A program made the position numbers and the translations under genes. A DNA stretch of 64,000 bases, taken from contig NZ_BDCM01000016.1 in assembly GCF_001613505.1 (NCBI RefSeq), forward strand, positions 1 to 64,000. Direction: 5' to 3'. This DNA is from Nocardia mikamii NBRC 108933. GTDB taxonomy: Bacteria > Actinomycetota > Actinomycetes > Mycobacteriales > Mycobacteriaceae. Below, in pieces: positions 44,598 to 54,015 of the stretch (positions within the stretch are counted from its first letter, which is position 1; every line of letters starts with the position of its first letter). The notes under the pieces are model-generated. The model was not told the DNA's origin, ran no database searches, and saw nothing but the letters and a program-made list of their open reading frames with translations.

Positions 44598-44625
44598 TAC
44601 AGTAATACTGCGCAGTTCTGCTGTA
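44598..44625. promoter_or_regulatory. 28-bp MarR-type operator
   Basis: The left half TACAGTAATACTGC and right half GCAGTTCTGCTGTA are reverse complements at 11 of 14 positions, centred at 44611.5. The site lies 12 bases before the MarR gene and 42 bases before the esterase start. It is well placed to control both genes. Confidence 0.7.
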
Positions 44626-44637
44626 GATTAGTCGATC

Positions 44638-45072
44638 GTGGACGACGTGACAAACACTCGGGAGGTGCTCGCCGAGGAGCTGCAGAGTGTGGTCGGCGCA
44701 CTCGTGCGGCGCATGCGATCGGCCTCACCGGCGCGCCGTATCTCGTTGTCGCAGTTGTCGATTCTGAAGCGGCTCGACCGCGAGGGGCCGGCCACGGTGG
44801 CCGATCTGGCGCGGGCCGACAAGATCCGCCATCAGACCGTCGCGGTAGCGGTCTCCGCCCTCGAAGGCCGGGGCCTGCTGACGCGCACACCCGATCCCGA
44901 CGATCAGCGGCGCAAGCGGTTGCACATCACCGACGCCGGGCGGGACCTGCTGTCCGAACGGCGCGAGGCCGGTTACGGCCACCTGGCCGAACTGATCGCC
45001 GCTCGTCTGACTCCCGCCGAACAGCGGCAATTGGCGGCGTCCGTTCCGATTCTCGGCAAGCTCCTGGACTGA
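44638..45072 (+). CDS. MarR-family regulator
   Basis: A 144-residue winged-helix regulator starting at GTG. LSQLSILKRLDREGPATVADLA and IRHQTVAVAVSALEGRGLLTRT form the HTH, followed by the wing PDPDDQRRKRLHITDAGRDLL. It is divergent from the esterase/PEBP operon, with a 28-bp palindrome between them, which fits autorepression and control of that operon. Confidence 0.92.
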   Translation: MDDVTNTREVLAEELQSVVGALVRRMRSASPARRISLSQLSILKRLDREGPATVADLARADKIRHQTVAVAVSALEGRGLLTRTPDPDDQRRKRLHITDAGRDLLSERREAGYGHLAELIAARLTPAEQRQLAASVPILGKLLD

Positions 45073-45178
45073 ATCGGGGAAGATCTCGGGGACCTTCCCG
45101 ATGTGCCGGACGTGGCCGCGGTGGTTTATTCGGCACCGGCGGACATCCGGTCCGCCACGAGGTCGTGGGAGGGTCGTC

Positions 45179-45754
45179 GTGAATGCCGCCGTGGTGACGA
45201 CGTGGATCTGGTTGATCTTCGAGATCGGACTGGCGCTTCGGGACCGGTTGCGTAGCAAGGGATCCACCGCCCGCGATCGCGGAACCCGCACCACCATCAT
45301 GATTGTCGTCGCCGTAGCGATCGGGGTGGCGAATGTGGTGTCGATCGTGCTGCCGGCGGACAGCGATCTGCGCTTCACCACCCGTCACGAGGTCGTCTGG
45401 CAGATCGCCGGAGTCGCGCTGATGGTCGCGGGTCTGGGGCTGCGAATCTGGGCTATCGCGGTACTGGGCGCGGCGTTTCGCACCACCGTCGAGGTCGATG
45501 CCGATCAGGCCGTCGTCGATCGGGGGCCGTATCACTGGGTGCGCCACCCCTCCTACACCGGAGTTCTGTTGCTCACCACGGGTTTCGGCGTCGCGGCGGG
45601 GAACTGGATTTCCCTGCTGCTCCTGATCGTCGTGCCCACCTCGGCCTTTCTGCGCCGGATCGATGTGGAAGAGGCGGCGATGGTCGAAACTCTCGGCAGT
45701 TCCTACGAGGACTATCGCGCTCGCACCAGACGGCTCGTCCCAGGTCTGTGGTAG
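45179..45754 (+). CDS. ICMT/phospholipid methyltransferase-family membrane protein
   Basis: A 191-residue protein with about five hydrophobic segments. The C-terminal block LVDRGPYHWVRHPSYTGVLLL type sequence (here VVDRGPYHWVRHPSYTG) and EEAAMVETLGSSYEDYRARTRRLVPGLW is typical of isoprenylcysteine O-methyltransferase-like enzymes. These use SAM to methylate lipid-linked or membrane-embedded substrates. GTG 45179 has GGGAGGG upstream. The substrate is unknown. Confidence 0.88.
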   Translation: MNAAVVTTWIWLIFEIGLALRDRLRSKGSTARDRGTRTTIMIVVAVAIGVANVVSIVLPADSDLRFTTRHEVVWQIAGVALMVAGLGLRIWAIAVLGAAFRTTVEVDADQAVVDRGPYHWVRHPSYTGVLLLTTGFGVAAGNWISLLLLIVVPTSAFLRRIDVEEAAMVETLGSSYEDYRARTRRLVPGLW

Positions 45755-46123
45755 CTCGTTGACTCGACACTGGAGGATCGTTGTCCACCCCTGGCCGCCG
45801 CGGTGCCGGCAAACGCTTGGTTCACCTCTTCGCCGCGAGTCCGTAATAGTGAATCGTTGTGGCCGGCCACACGTGACGCGGATCATAGTGATAGCGGATC
45901 AGTGCTGATAACAGGTTTCAGAACACCCGTTCACATAGAAAAACATGCACGTGAGCTGGATTTATTGTCGTACTTTGCGCAGGTCTCGGAGCGGTCACCC
46001 TCACACCGTGATCAGCTTTACTGTAACTAGCTGTAACCGATAGCTTCGTGATGGCAGTGTTGCCGATCACGGAGAGACGATTGTGAAATTCGAGCCACAC
46101 CGCCCGGACCCCGCCCGCCGCTC
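45755..46123 (+). promoter_or_regulatory. upstream region of the mce operon
   Basis: A 369-base gap with no convincing gene and locally lower G+C. It holds a degenerate KstR2-like element (GCAAACGCTTGGT, about 45809-45821), a DnaA-box-like TTGTCCACC (45781-45789) with one mismatch, and a direct repeat of CTGTAAC at 46021-46027 and 46031-46037, one helical turn apart. Promoter elements are likely within 45900-46080 but cannot be fixed by eye. Confidence 0.5.
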
Positions 46124-46969
46124 ATGGCGCCGGTGACCCGGGCTACCTCGGGCGCGTCCGCTGTTCGTATCGTTCGCAAGAATTTCTCGGACACCGTCGT
46201 GTCCGCACTGCGAACCTTCGGCCGAGCGGTGGATATCGCCCGGGAATCGGTGACCGGCACGACCACCGACATCGTCCGCCGCGAATTCCAGTGGCGTGAA
46301 GCGATTCTGCAGGGGTGGCGGCTGGTGACGGTGACCGCGATCCCCGCGATCCTGATCGCCATCCCGTTCGGCGTGATCGTCTCGGTGCAGGTCGGCAACC
46401 TCATCCACACCCTGGGCGCGGATTCGCTGCTCGGCGCGACCGGCGGACTCGGGGTGATCAAACAGGGCGCACCGCTGGCCACCGGCTTCCTGCTCGGCGG
46501 CGCGGGCGCGGCCGCGATCGCCGCCGATCTGGGCGCCCGCACCATCCGCGAGGAAATCGACGCGCTCGACACGATGGGCATCTCGCCGATCCACCGGCTG
46601 GTGATCCCGCGGCTGGTGGCGATGATCCTCGTCGCGCCGTTGCTGAACATCCTCATCATCTTCGTCGGCATCGTCGCCGGCTACGCGGTGGCCGTCGGCG
46701 GGCAGAACGTCACCCCCGGAAGTTATTGGGCCACTTTCGGATCCTTCACCACCGTCGCCGACGTGTGGGTCTCGCTGCTCAAGGCCGTGCTGTTCGGATT
46801 CCTGGTGGTGATCATCGCCTGTCAGCGCGGACTGGAGGCCAAGGGCGGCCCGCGCGGGGTGGCCGATGCGGTGAACGCGGCCGTGGTGCTGTCGGTGGTG
46901 TCGATCGCGATCGTCAATTTGGGCGTGACCCAGGTGGTCGAGATGTTCCTGCCGACGAGGCTGGTCTGA
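46124..46969 (+). CDS. yrbEA: YrbE-type permease A of the mce operon
   Basis: A 281-residue MlaE/YrbE-family membrane protein, one of the two permease subunits of an ABC-like lipid importer. It has WRLVTVTAIPAILIAIPFGVIVSVQVG, then ADLGARTIREEIDALDTMGISP, the conserved loop that binds the ATPase (MceG), then further helices. No ribosome site is evident before ATG 46124, so a start a few codons later is possible. The MceG ATPase gene is not in the window, as is usual. Confidence 0.93.
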   Translation: MAPVTRATSGASAVRIVRKNFSDTVVSALRTFGRAVDIARESVTGTTTDIVRREFQWREAILQGWRLVTVTAIPAILIAIPFGVIVSVQVGNLIHTLGADSLLGATGGLGVIKQGAPLATGFLLGGAGAAAIAADLGARTIREEIDALDTMGISPIHRLVIPRLVAMILVAPLLNILIIFVGIVAGYAVAVGGQNVTPGSYWATFGSFTTVADVWVSLLKAVLFGFLVVIIACQRGLEAKGGPRGVADAVNAAVVLSVVSIAIVNLGVTQVVEMFLPTRLV

Positions 46970-46970
46970 C

Positions 46971-47837
46971 GTGGCGATTTCGACCTATATGCCCAAGGGG
47001 CTCAGCCACTTCGTGCGCTTCTACCGCCGCCGCGGCCTGCTCCTGGCGCGCGTCGAGGGACTGGGCTTCGTCCTGTCCTTCATCTGGCAGGTGCTGTCGT
47101 CGATTCCCTTGACGCTCAGGCGGTATCGCGACGAGACGCTGCGCATCATCTCCGATATGACCTGGGGACGCGGGTCGGTGATCGTCGGCGGCGGCACGGT
47201 GCCGATGATGATCGTGCTCGGCCTGGTGATGGGCGCCTCGGTGGCCGTCGAATCCTTCACCATGCTGAACCTCCTGGGAATGGGGCCGGTGTCGGGCATC
47301 GTCTCGGCCTACGCCACCACTCGCGAGCTGGCGCCGATCGTGGCCGCCATCGGATTCGCCGCCCAGGCCGGCTGTCGCATGACCGCCGAGATCGGCTCGA
47401 TGCGCATCTCGGAGGAGATCGACGCGATCGAGGCACTGGGCCTGCGGTCGGTCCCGTTCGTGGTGACCACCCGGGTGATCGCCGGCGCCATCTCGATCGT
47501 GCCGACCTTCCTGATCGGGCTGATCCTGTCGTATCTGGCCTGCCGCGGGCTCATCACGCTGGTCCACGGCCAGTCCGCCGGTGTCTACGACCACTACTTC
47601 TTCCAATTCGTTTCCGGATTCGACGTGATCGCCGCGGTGATCAAGGTGGCGATTTTCGCGACCGTCGTGATCCTCATCCACAGCTATTACGGCTTCTTCG
47701 CCACCGGCGGGCCCGAGGGGGTCGGCATCGCGTCCGGCCGCGCGGTGCGTGCGTCGTCGGTCGCGATCGTGGCCATAGACATGGTGCTGACGCTGATGCT
47801 CTGGGGTTTCAACGCGTCGATCGACTTCACGGGGTAG
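46971..47837 (+). CDS. yrbEB: YrbE-type permease B of the mce operon
   Basis: 288 residues, the partner of the preceding permease. GRGSVIVGGGTVPMMIVLGLVMGASV and FAAQAGCRMTAEIGSMRISEEIDAIEALGLRS carry the family signature. GTG start one base after yrbEA, so the two are coupled. Together they form the inner-membrane channel through which Mce proteins deliver lipids such as cholesterol or fatty acids; the substrate of this operon is unknown. Confidence 0.94.
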   Translation: MAISTYMPKGLSHFVRFYRRRGLLLARVEGLGFVLSFIWQVLSSIPLTLRRYRDETLRIISDMTWGRGSVIVGGGTVPMMIVLGLVMGASVAVESFTMLNLLGMGPVSGIVSAYATTRELAPIVAAIGFAAQAGCRMTAEIGSMRISEEIDAIEALGLRSVPFVVTTRVIAGAISIVPTFLIGLILSYLACRGLITLVHGQSAGVYDHYFFQFVSGFDVIAAVIKVAIFATVVILIHSYYGFFATGGPEGVGIASGRAVRASSVAIVAIDMVLTLMLWGFNASIDFTG

Positions 47838-47842
47838 TACAG

Positions 47843-48868
47843 GTGCCGAATTACGGAATGCCCGGAGTGGCGGTGGACAAGCGGCGCTCGCTGCTGGTCG
47901 GCGGCGTGGCGATCGCGGTCGTGGCCGCCGTCGCGATCGTCTCGCTGGCCTATCACGGCCTGCGCTCCGACGATAGTCTGCGCATCGCCCTGCACACCGA
48001 GCAGATCGGTGACGGCGTGCTGGCCGGCACGCCGGTGCGGGTGAACGGTGTGCAGGTCGGCGAGGTCGCGGCGATCGTGCCCGCCGACGGCGGCACCCAG
48101 CGGATCAGTCTGCGGCTGGACCGATCTCAACTGCACGGCCTCGACGACAGCCTGCGGGTGGATTACGCGCCGGCGAATCTGTTCGGCATCAGCGAGATCG
48201 AACTGCGGCCCGGTTCCGGCGGCGCCCCGTTGCGCGGCGGGTCGACCATCGACCTGACCGGACAGCACGCCGACGCGGTCTACGACGCGACCATGGGTGG
48301 CCTGCTGCGCGGGCTGTCGCAGACCGGCAACGCGCTGCTGACTCCTCAGATGGCCACGGTGATCACCCAGGTCTCCAACGATGTGCGCGGCTTCACGCCG
48401 CTGGCCCAGGCGTTGATCTCGGTCGCGCAGACCATCACCGACAACCAGACGATGCCCAGTTCCGCACTGGTGGGACGGCTCGGCCCGGCCTTCGACGGCG
48501 GTGGGCGCTTCGCGGGCGCGACCATCCAGGTGCTCGATCTGCTGCGCAATATTCCACGGTTGCAGGATCATCGGGGCTCCTACGACGCCGGAACCTCGGC
48601 GCTGACCGGTTCGGTGCTGCCCGCGCTGGCCGGTCTGGGCACGCGTGCCGGATCCGAATTGTCCGGCGCCGCAGACACTGTGGCGCCGATGCTCGCGGCG
48701 CCGGCGCAGCTGGTTCCGCATCCGCAGCAGTCCGGGGCCGATCTCGCCGAACTCGTGCGCCGCCTGCGCGCCGGTCTGCACGACACCCCGGACGGCCCGG
48801 TGCTCGACACGGAAATCGACGTGCGTGGCGTCCCGGTGCTGGCACCGCTGCTGGGAGGGATCCGATGA
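47843..48868 (+). CDS. mceA: MceA-family protein
   Basis: A 341-residue protein with an N-terminal helix (LLVGGVAIAVVAAVAIVSL), then the MCE domain at about 35-115 (VLAGTPVRVNGVQVGEVAAIV). A helical Mce4_CUP1-like region follows, ending in a tail with VLDTEIDVRGVPVLAPLLGGI. Mce proteins form a hexameric tunnel across the periplasm. GTG start, 5 bases after yrbEB; the stop overlaps mceB in ATGA. Confidence 0.92.
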   Translation: MPNYGMPGVAVDKRRSLLVGGVAIAVVAAVAIVSLAYHGLRSDDSLRIALHTEQIGDGVLAGTPVRVNGVQVGEVAAIVPADGGTQRISLRLDRSQLHGLDDSLRVDYAPANLFGISEIELRPGSGGAPLRGGSTIDLTGQHADAVYDATMGGLLRGLSQTGNALLTPQMATVITQVSNDVRGFTPLAQALISVAQTITDNQTMPSSALVGRLGPAFDGGGRFAGATIQVLDLLRNIPRLQDHRGSYDAGTSALTGSVLPALAGLGTRAGSELSGAADTVAPMLAAPAQLVPHPQQSGADLAELVRRLRAGLHDTPDGPVLDTEIDVRGVPVLAPLLGGIR

Positions 48869-49863
48869 AGGTCGGCGCCGCCGCCTGGCGGCTGGGTCTG
48901 TTCGCGGTGGTGATGATCGTCGTGCTGTCGGTGGTGTTCACCGCGATCAAGCGCCCCGTCGCCGGCGACACCGATACGCATCAGGCGCTGTTCACCGACG
49001 CCAACGGGCTCAAGGTGGGCGACGACGTGCGCCAGTTCGGCGTGCAGGTCGGCAAGGTCGAGGACATCTCCCTCGACGGGGCACTGGCGCGGGTCCGGTT
49101 GTCGCTGAAGACCGATGCGCCGTTCTTCGACAATTCGAAACTCGCGATCCGCTATCAGAATCTCACCGGTCAGCGCTATATCGATCTGCAGCAGCAGCCG
49201 AAGCCGGGGACGCGGCTGCCGACCGGCCGCACGATCGGCCTCGACCACACCGTGCCGTCGTTCGATGTGACGAGCATGTTCAACGGCCTGAAACCGGTGC
49301 TGGCCACCATTTCTCCGGAGGCGATCAACCAGTTCAGCGCCAGCATGGTCGCGCTGATCGAGGGCGACGGCACCAACGTCGAACCGGTGCTGGCCGCGAT
49401 CGGCCGGCTCGCCTCCTACGTGGACAACCGCCAGCAGGTGATCGGCGCCCTCATCCACAACATGTCCGATCTGTCGCAGCGCGTCGGCGGGCGGGTGCAC
49501 TACCTGGTGCCGCTGCTGGCCCGGCTGACCGACATCTTCGAGGCCCTGCAGACCAATATCGGCGGGCTGGCGCAGTTCGCGATGGCCGCGCCGTCGGTGC
49601 TGGGACCGTTGGACAGCCTGTTCGACGCCCTCGGCCTGCAGTCCGGCACCGATGTCGACGCGCTCATCCGGCGGCTGTTCCCCGACCCGAAAGAGGCCGT
49701 GGACGTCTTCGGCAAGTTGCCGGCCCTGCTGGGCGGTCTGGACGCGGCCACGCCGAGGCCGGTGGCGGGCTGGAAACCGCAGTGCTCCAAGGGAAATGCC
49801 GAACTACCGCAGGTGGTGCAGGTGCTCGTCGCGGGACAGCAGGTGGCGATATGCAACGGCTGA
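48865..49863 (+). CDS. mceB: MceB-family protein
   Basis: 332 residues: an N-terminal helix (LGLFAVVMIVVLSVVFTAI), an MCE domain (LFTDANGLKVGDDVRQFGVQVGKVEDI), LAIRYQNLTGQRYIDLQQ typical of MceB, then a helical region. The end has two Cys (PQCSKGN and VAICNG) that could form a disulfide outside the membrane. It overlaps mceC by 13 bases. Confidence 0.93.
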   Translation: MKVGAAAWRLGLFAVVMIVVLSVVFTAIKRPVAGDTDTHQALFTDANGLKVGDDVRQFGVQVGKVEDISLDGALARVRLSLKTDAPFFDNSKLAIRYQNLTGQRYIDLQQQPKPGTRLPTGRTIGLDHTVPSFDVTSMFNGLKPVLATISPEAINQFSASMVALIEGDGTNVEPVLAAIGRLASYVDNRQQVIGALIHNMSDLSQRVGGRVHYLVPLLARLTDIFEALQTNIGGLAQFAMAAPSVLGPLDSLFDALGLQSGTDVDALIRRLFPDPKEAVDVFGKLPALLGGLDAATPRPVAGWKPQCSKGNAELPQVVQVLVAGQQVAICNG

Positions 49864-50897
49864 ATCGGTCCGGGGCCGGTCTGTTCCGGCCGCGGGATCG
49901 GCGCGTCGCGGACGCGGCGACCACCCGCCGCCGCGAAATCCGGCTCGGTATCGTCGGCGTCGCGCTCGTCGTGGTCTGCGCGGCCGCCGCGGGCATTCTG
50001 TACGTGGTGCCGTTCGGCAAGACGACCTACGGCGCCGAACTCTCCGAAGCGCAGTCGGTGAAGGTCGGCGACGATATTCGCGTCGCCGGTATCCCGGTCG
50101 GCAAGGTGGAATCGCTCGAGCTGCATCCGGATCGGGTGCGGATGCGGTTCACCGTCGATTCGGACGTCTTCGTCGGCGATCAGTCCACGCTGGACATCCG
50201 GATGCTGACCATCGTCGGCGGCAACTACGTCGCACTGTTTCCCGCGGGCGGTAAACCACTGGGCGACAAGCCGATTCCGATGGACCGCGTCCGGCTGCCC
50301 TACAGTCTCGTGCAAACCTTCCAGGATGCGGCGCAACCGCTGCGGCAGATCGATGGCGACACGCTGCGCCGCAATCTGGCCGCCCTGGACACCTCCATCG
50401 AGGCCGCGCCGGATGCGCTGCGCACCACCCTGAACACGCTCGGCACCTACGTCGACGCGCTCAACCGGCAGCGCACCCAGGTCACCGACGCGATCGCGGT
50501 GGCCGACGAATACGTCACCATGTACGACGGGGCCAAACACGACCTGGGCCGCTTGATGGTCAACGTCAACCAGATGGAGACGTTGCTGGTCGACAAGCGC
50601 GCCGAACTGCGCGAGGGCGTGCGGCTGCTGCGCGCGGTGATCGAGCGGGTCGCGGCACTGGCGCCCACCTACGATTCGGCGCTGAAACCGAAACTTCAGC
50701 AGTTGAGTGACGCGCTGCCGCAGCTGGAAAAGCTCGGTGGCGAACTAGAGCCGGTGATCGGCACGGTGCAGAGCCTGCAGCAGAAATTCGCGCAACTCAG
50801 CGGTGCGGACGACGCGGTGGCGGTCGACCAGTCGGGGCAGACGGTCGGCGCACCGGCCGCTCACCTGTGTATCCCGGTGCCGGGGAAGGACTGCTGA
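49851..50897 (+). CDS. mceC: MceC-family protein
   Basis: 348 residues from ATG 49851. An N-terminal cytoplasmic basic stretch (RDRRVADAATTRRREIR) is followed by one helix, then the MCE domain (VKVGDDIRVAGIPVGKVESLEL, LTIVGGNYVALFPAG). A long coiled-coil-like region (about 130-320) follows, with LNTLGTYVDALNRQRTQVTDAI. The C-terminus holds LCIPVPGKDC. It overlaps mceD by one base in TGATG. Confidence 0.93.
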   Translation: MQRLNRSGAGLFRPRDRRVADAATTRRREIRLGIVGVALVVVCAAAAGILYVVPFGKTTYGAELSEAQSVKVGDDIRVAGIPVGKVESLELHPDRVRMRFTVDSDVFVGDQSTLDIRMLTIVGGNYVALFPAGGKPLGDKPIPMDRVRLPYSLVQTFQDAAQPLRQIDGDTLRRNLAALDTSIEAAPDALRTTLNTLGTYVDALNRQRTQVTDAIAVADEYVTMYDGAKHDLGRLMVNVNQMETLLVDKRAELREGVRLLRAVIERVAALAPTYDSALKPKLQQLSDALPQLEKLGGELEPVIGTVQSLQQKFAQLSGADDAVAVDQSGQTVGAPAAHLCIPVPGKDC

Positions 50898-51982
50898 TGC
50901 TGCACAAGCTGCTCGGTTCGCGGGCCTTCATGTCGATCGCCGGGACGGTGGCCGTCGTCGCGGTCGCGGTGGTCGGCTATCTCGTCGCCTTCCAGCCGCT
51001 GCAGGCGACCACGGCCTACTGCGCGATCATGCCCGACAGTGTCGGGCTCTACCCAGGCAACCAGGTCACCATGCGGGGAATCACCGTCGGGACGGTGAAA
51101 TCCGTTGCCGTGCAAGGCAATGCTGTGAAAGTCGAATTCGACGTCGACACCGATCATCCGATCCTCGCCGACGCCGGTGCCACGACGCTGTCGGACAGCA
51201 TCGTCGCCTCCCGCGAACTCGCGGTGGTGTCCGGTGGCAAGGACCCCGCACGCTGGGATCCCGCGCGCTGTCTCACCAGAACTCTGACCCCCAAGAGCAT
51301 CAGCGACACCCTGAACGCGCTGGCCCAGCTGTCTTCGCAGATCCAGGGACCCGACGCCGCGCACCCCGACGCGCTGGCCCGCGGACTCACCTCGCTGAAC
51401 GACGCCACGGCGGGCACCGGACCGCAGATCAACGCGCTGGTGCAGAAACTCGGAACCGCGCTGTCCGCGCCGGATGCCGATATAGCCCACCTGGCAGGCA
51501 TTTTCGATGCGTTCGCCTCGGTGTCCAAGGATGTGGAGGCGCATTGGGGTGAGCTGAAGACGATGCTGACCCGCCTGGGCCCGGTCCTGGACCAGGCCAC
51601 CGAGGATCTGCTGCGGCCCGGCGCCGCGCTGTTCGACGGCCTCGGTCAGGTGCTGCCGATGCTCAATGACCTCACCACCCTGTTCGGCGATCCGATCATG
51701 CGCGCCCTCGACGACACGGTCCCGCTGGTGAAATTCCTGCGCGCGAACGTGGGCTCACTGACCCAGATGATCTCGCTGACACCGGTTCTCGCCCAGGCCG
51801 TGCACACGGTCGGCGACTCCGGCATCGGCTACGCCCCGCCGAAGGTGGCGATCGCGCAGGACCACGCCGACCAGGTGTGCGCCGCGATCGACGCCCTCGC
51901 TCCCGGACGCTGCACCGCGGCCGACGGTCTGGCGAAGGTGGACATGGCGGCCCTGATATTCGGATTGGCAGGTGCGCGATGA
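50897..51982 (+). CDS. mceD: MceD-family protein
   Basis: 361 residues. One N-terminal helix (FMSIAGTVAVVAVAVVGYLVAF) is followed by the MCE domain (AIMPDSVGLYPGNQVTMRGITVGTV), then helical repeats. LVKFLRANVGSLTQMISLTPVL lies near the C-terminus. The start ATG shares a base with the mceC stop; the stop overlaps mceE in ATGA. Confidence 0.93.
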   Translation: MLHKLLGSRAFMSIAGTVAVVAVAVVGYLVAFQPLQATTAYCAIMPDSVGLYPGNQVTMRGITVGTVKSVAVQGNAVKVEFDVDTDHPILADAGATTLSDSIVASRELAVVSGGKDPARWDPARCLTRTLTPKSISDTLNALAQLSSQIQGPDAAHPDALARGLTSLNDATAGTGPQINALVQKLGTALSAPDADIAHLAGIFDAFASVSKDVEAHWGELKTMLTRLGPVLDQATEDLLRPGAALFDGLGQVLPMLNDLTTLFGDPIMRALDDTVPLVKFLRANVGSLTQMISLTPVLAQAVHTVGDSGIGYAPPKVAIAQDHADQVCAAIDALAPGRCTAADGLAKVDMAALIFGLAGAR

Positions 51983-53040
51983 GATTCCGGCGATTCACGC
52001 TCGGCTCGGCGATCGTCGTGGCGGCCGCGCTGCCGGCCGCTGGATGCGCGTTCGACCCGTCGTCGGTACCGGTGCCGGGAACCACGGTGTCCGGCCCGGC
52101 CTATCACGTGCGCATCGAGTTCTCGAATGTGCTGAACCTACCGGCGCGCGCCAAGATCATGGCCAACGGCGCGCAGGTCGGCACGGTCTCCGGGGTGACC
52201 GTCGTGAAACCGGGCGCCGCGGGCGGCCGCGGTGGCTACGTCGTGGTCGACGCCGACATCTCGAAGTCTGTGCGCCTTCCCGCGTCCACCGTCGCCGAGC
52301 TGCGGCAGAACACGGTGCTCGGCGATATCCACGTCGCGCTGACCACCCCGCCGAACGGTTTCGGCACCCTGCTGCACGACGGGTCCACGATTCCGATGGC
52401 ACAGTCGAAACCGCCTGTGCAGCTGGAGGATACGATGGCGTTGATCGCCGCGTTCACCCAGGGCGGTGCGGTGACCCAGCTGCAGGACGTCATCGAGCAG
52501 TTCAATCGCACGCTGCCGCGGGATCCGGCGCAGACCGCCCGGATCTCGCACACCATGGCCACCGATGCCACGGATCTGGCGGACAACCTGGACAGCGTCG
52601 ACGCGCTGCTCAACGGCCTGGGCACCAACGCTCGGGTGCTGCACGATATTCAGCCGGAACTCGACGACATTCTCAGCCGGACCTCCGTCGATCAAATGAA
52701 CGGCATCACCGATTCCATCGTCGGCGTGACGAAGATCTTCGGTGGGCTGGGGCCGGTGGGTGCGTCGCTGACCTGGCTCGGACCGGTGCTGCGCGGCGCC
52801 GACGGTGCCGCCCAGGCCTTCGCGCCGCTGCTGCTCTCGGCCGGACCGGTGGACCTGAGCCGGCCCTCGAACTTGCAGGCGGTCGTGGAACTATTGCGCG
52901 ACAAGGTGATTCCGTTCGTCGAACGCGGGCCGAAGGTGAACATCGTCGGTGTGCGCTCGGACGCGTCCGCGGACGTGCCGCCCGATCAGCAGACCGACCG
53001 CATCCTGGCGACCCTGCGAATGATCGGAGTGGTGCGATGA
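51979..53040 (+). CDS. mceE: MceE-family lipoprotein
   Basis: 353 residues. The N-terminus is a lipoprotein signal peptide (AIVVAAALPAAGC) with the lipobox Cys at residue 23, as in LprK-type MceE proteins. The MCE domain follows (YHVRIEFSNVLNLPARAKIMANGAQVGTV). The rest is helical. It is probably the membrane-anchored lipoprotein subunit of the transporter. Overlaps at both ends are ATGA. Confidence 0.94.
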   Translation: MRFRRFTLGSAIVVAAALPAAGCAFDPSSVPVPGTTVSGPAYHVRIEFSNVLNLPARAKIMANGAQVGTVSGVTVVKPGAAGGRGGYVVVDADISKSVRLPASTVAELRQNTVLGDIHVALTTPPNGFGTLLHDGSTIPMAQSKPPVQLEDTMALIAAFTQGGAVTQLQDVIEQFNRTLPRDPAQTARISHTMATDATDLADNLDSVDALLNGLGTNARVLHDIQPELDDILSRTSVDQMNGITDSIVGVTKIFGGLGPVGASLTWLGPVLRGADGAAQAFAPLLLSAGPVDLSRPSNLQAVVELLRDKVIPFVERGPKVNIVGVRSDASADVPPDQQTDRILATLRMIGVVR

Positions 53041-53993
53041 GATGGGGTGCGCTGACCTCGCTGGGCGGGATCGTCGCCATCACCGTTTTGGGGGCGAGCT
53101 ATCTGACCTTCGGCGTCGTCCGCGCCGACCCCTTCGCCGACTACCACCGAACCACCATGGTGCTGACCGATTCCGGTGGTCTGGGTGTCGGATCGCCGGT
53201 GCTGCTCACCGGACTCGAGGTCGGCCGGGTGACCGCCGTGCGCCATACCGCCGCGGGTGTCGAGGTCGGCATGCGGCTGGCCGCGGACAAACGGGTGCCG
53301 GCCGACAGCACGGTGACCATCGAACATCTGTCGGCCCTCGGCGAACCGTATGTCGAATTCCGGCCCGTCTCCGGCGACGGGCCGTACCTGCACGACGGCC
53401 AGCGCCTGGAAACGTCGAATGTGCGCATGCCGCTGTCGATTCCGGATGTCGCGCGGCTGGTCACCAAGACCATGAACCAGCTCGATCCCGAGGTGGTGGG
53501 CTCGCTGGTCGCCACCGCGAGTTCCGCGCTGAACGGCACCGACGCCGCGATTCCGAATCTGACCCGATCCGGAGATCTGCTGGCCGCCGCGATCATGAGC
53601 CGGAGCCCGCGGATCGCGGATCTGCTCAACAGCTTTCAGGCCGCGGCGGCCGACATCGAGTGGGCCGGTCCGGCCACCGGTACGGCCGCGCCGGCGTTCG
53701 TGCGGTTCACCCACGCGCTGAACGATCTGGTCGCGGCGGTGGGCCGGATGGTGGACGCGCGTCCCGCCGGAAGCTACACCGAGGGCAACGGTCTGGCTCC
53801 GTTCCTGGCGAGGCTGACCGACCGGCTGGCAGAACTCGGCCCGGAGTTGAAGTCCCTGGGGCCGGCGCTCGCGCCGCTCGCGGCGGCGACCACGAATGCC
53901 GCGCCGCGCATCGACATCTCCGGTCTGATCACGCAGGCCCTCGACGATGTGGGCACCGACGGAACCGTGCGGGTGCGGATCAATGTCAAGTAG
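53037..53993 (+). CDS. mceF: MceF-family protein
   Basis: 318 residues. An N-terminal helix (ALTSLGGIVAITVLGASYLTFGV) precedes the MCE domain (VLTDSGGLGVGSPVLLTGLEVGRV, LSALGEPYVEF). The helical region ends at VRVRINVK, without the long Pro-rich tail of some mycobacterial MceF proteins. It completes the six-subunit set. Confidence 0.93.
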   Translation: MRWGALTSLGGIVAITVLGASYLTFGVVRADPFADYHRTTMVLTDSGGLGVGSPVLLTGLEVGRVTAVRHTAAGVEVGMRLAADKRVPADSTVTIEHLSALGEPYVEFRPVSGDGPYLHDGQRLETSNVRMPLSIPDVARLVTKTMNQLDPEVVGSLVATASSALNGTDAAIPNLTRSGDLLAAAIMSRSPRIADLLNSFQAAAADIEWAGPATGTAAPAFVRFTHALNDLVAAVGRMVDARPAGSYTEGNGLAPFLARLTDRLAELGPELKSLGPALAPLAAATTNAAPRIDISGLITQALDDVGTDGTVRVRINVK

Positions 53994-54015
53994 TACCACC
54001 GAGAAGGAGGGCGCC

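Noticed and set aside
45781..45789. TTGTCCACC as a third DnaA box
   Set aside because: One mismatch to the consensus and isolated, so it is likely chance.
45803..46030. A 75-codon open frame upstream of the mce operon
   Set aside because: No ribosome site, no recognisable motif, and it lies in a lower-G+C promoter region.
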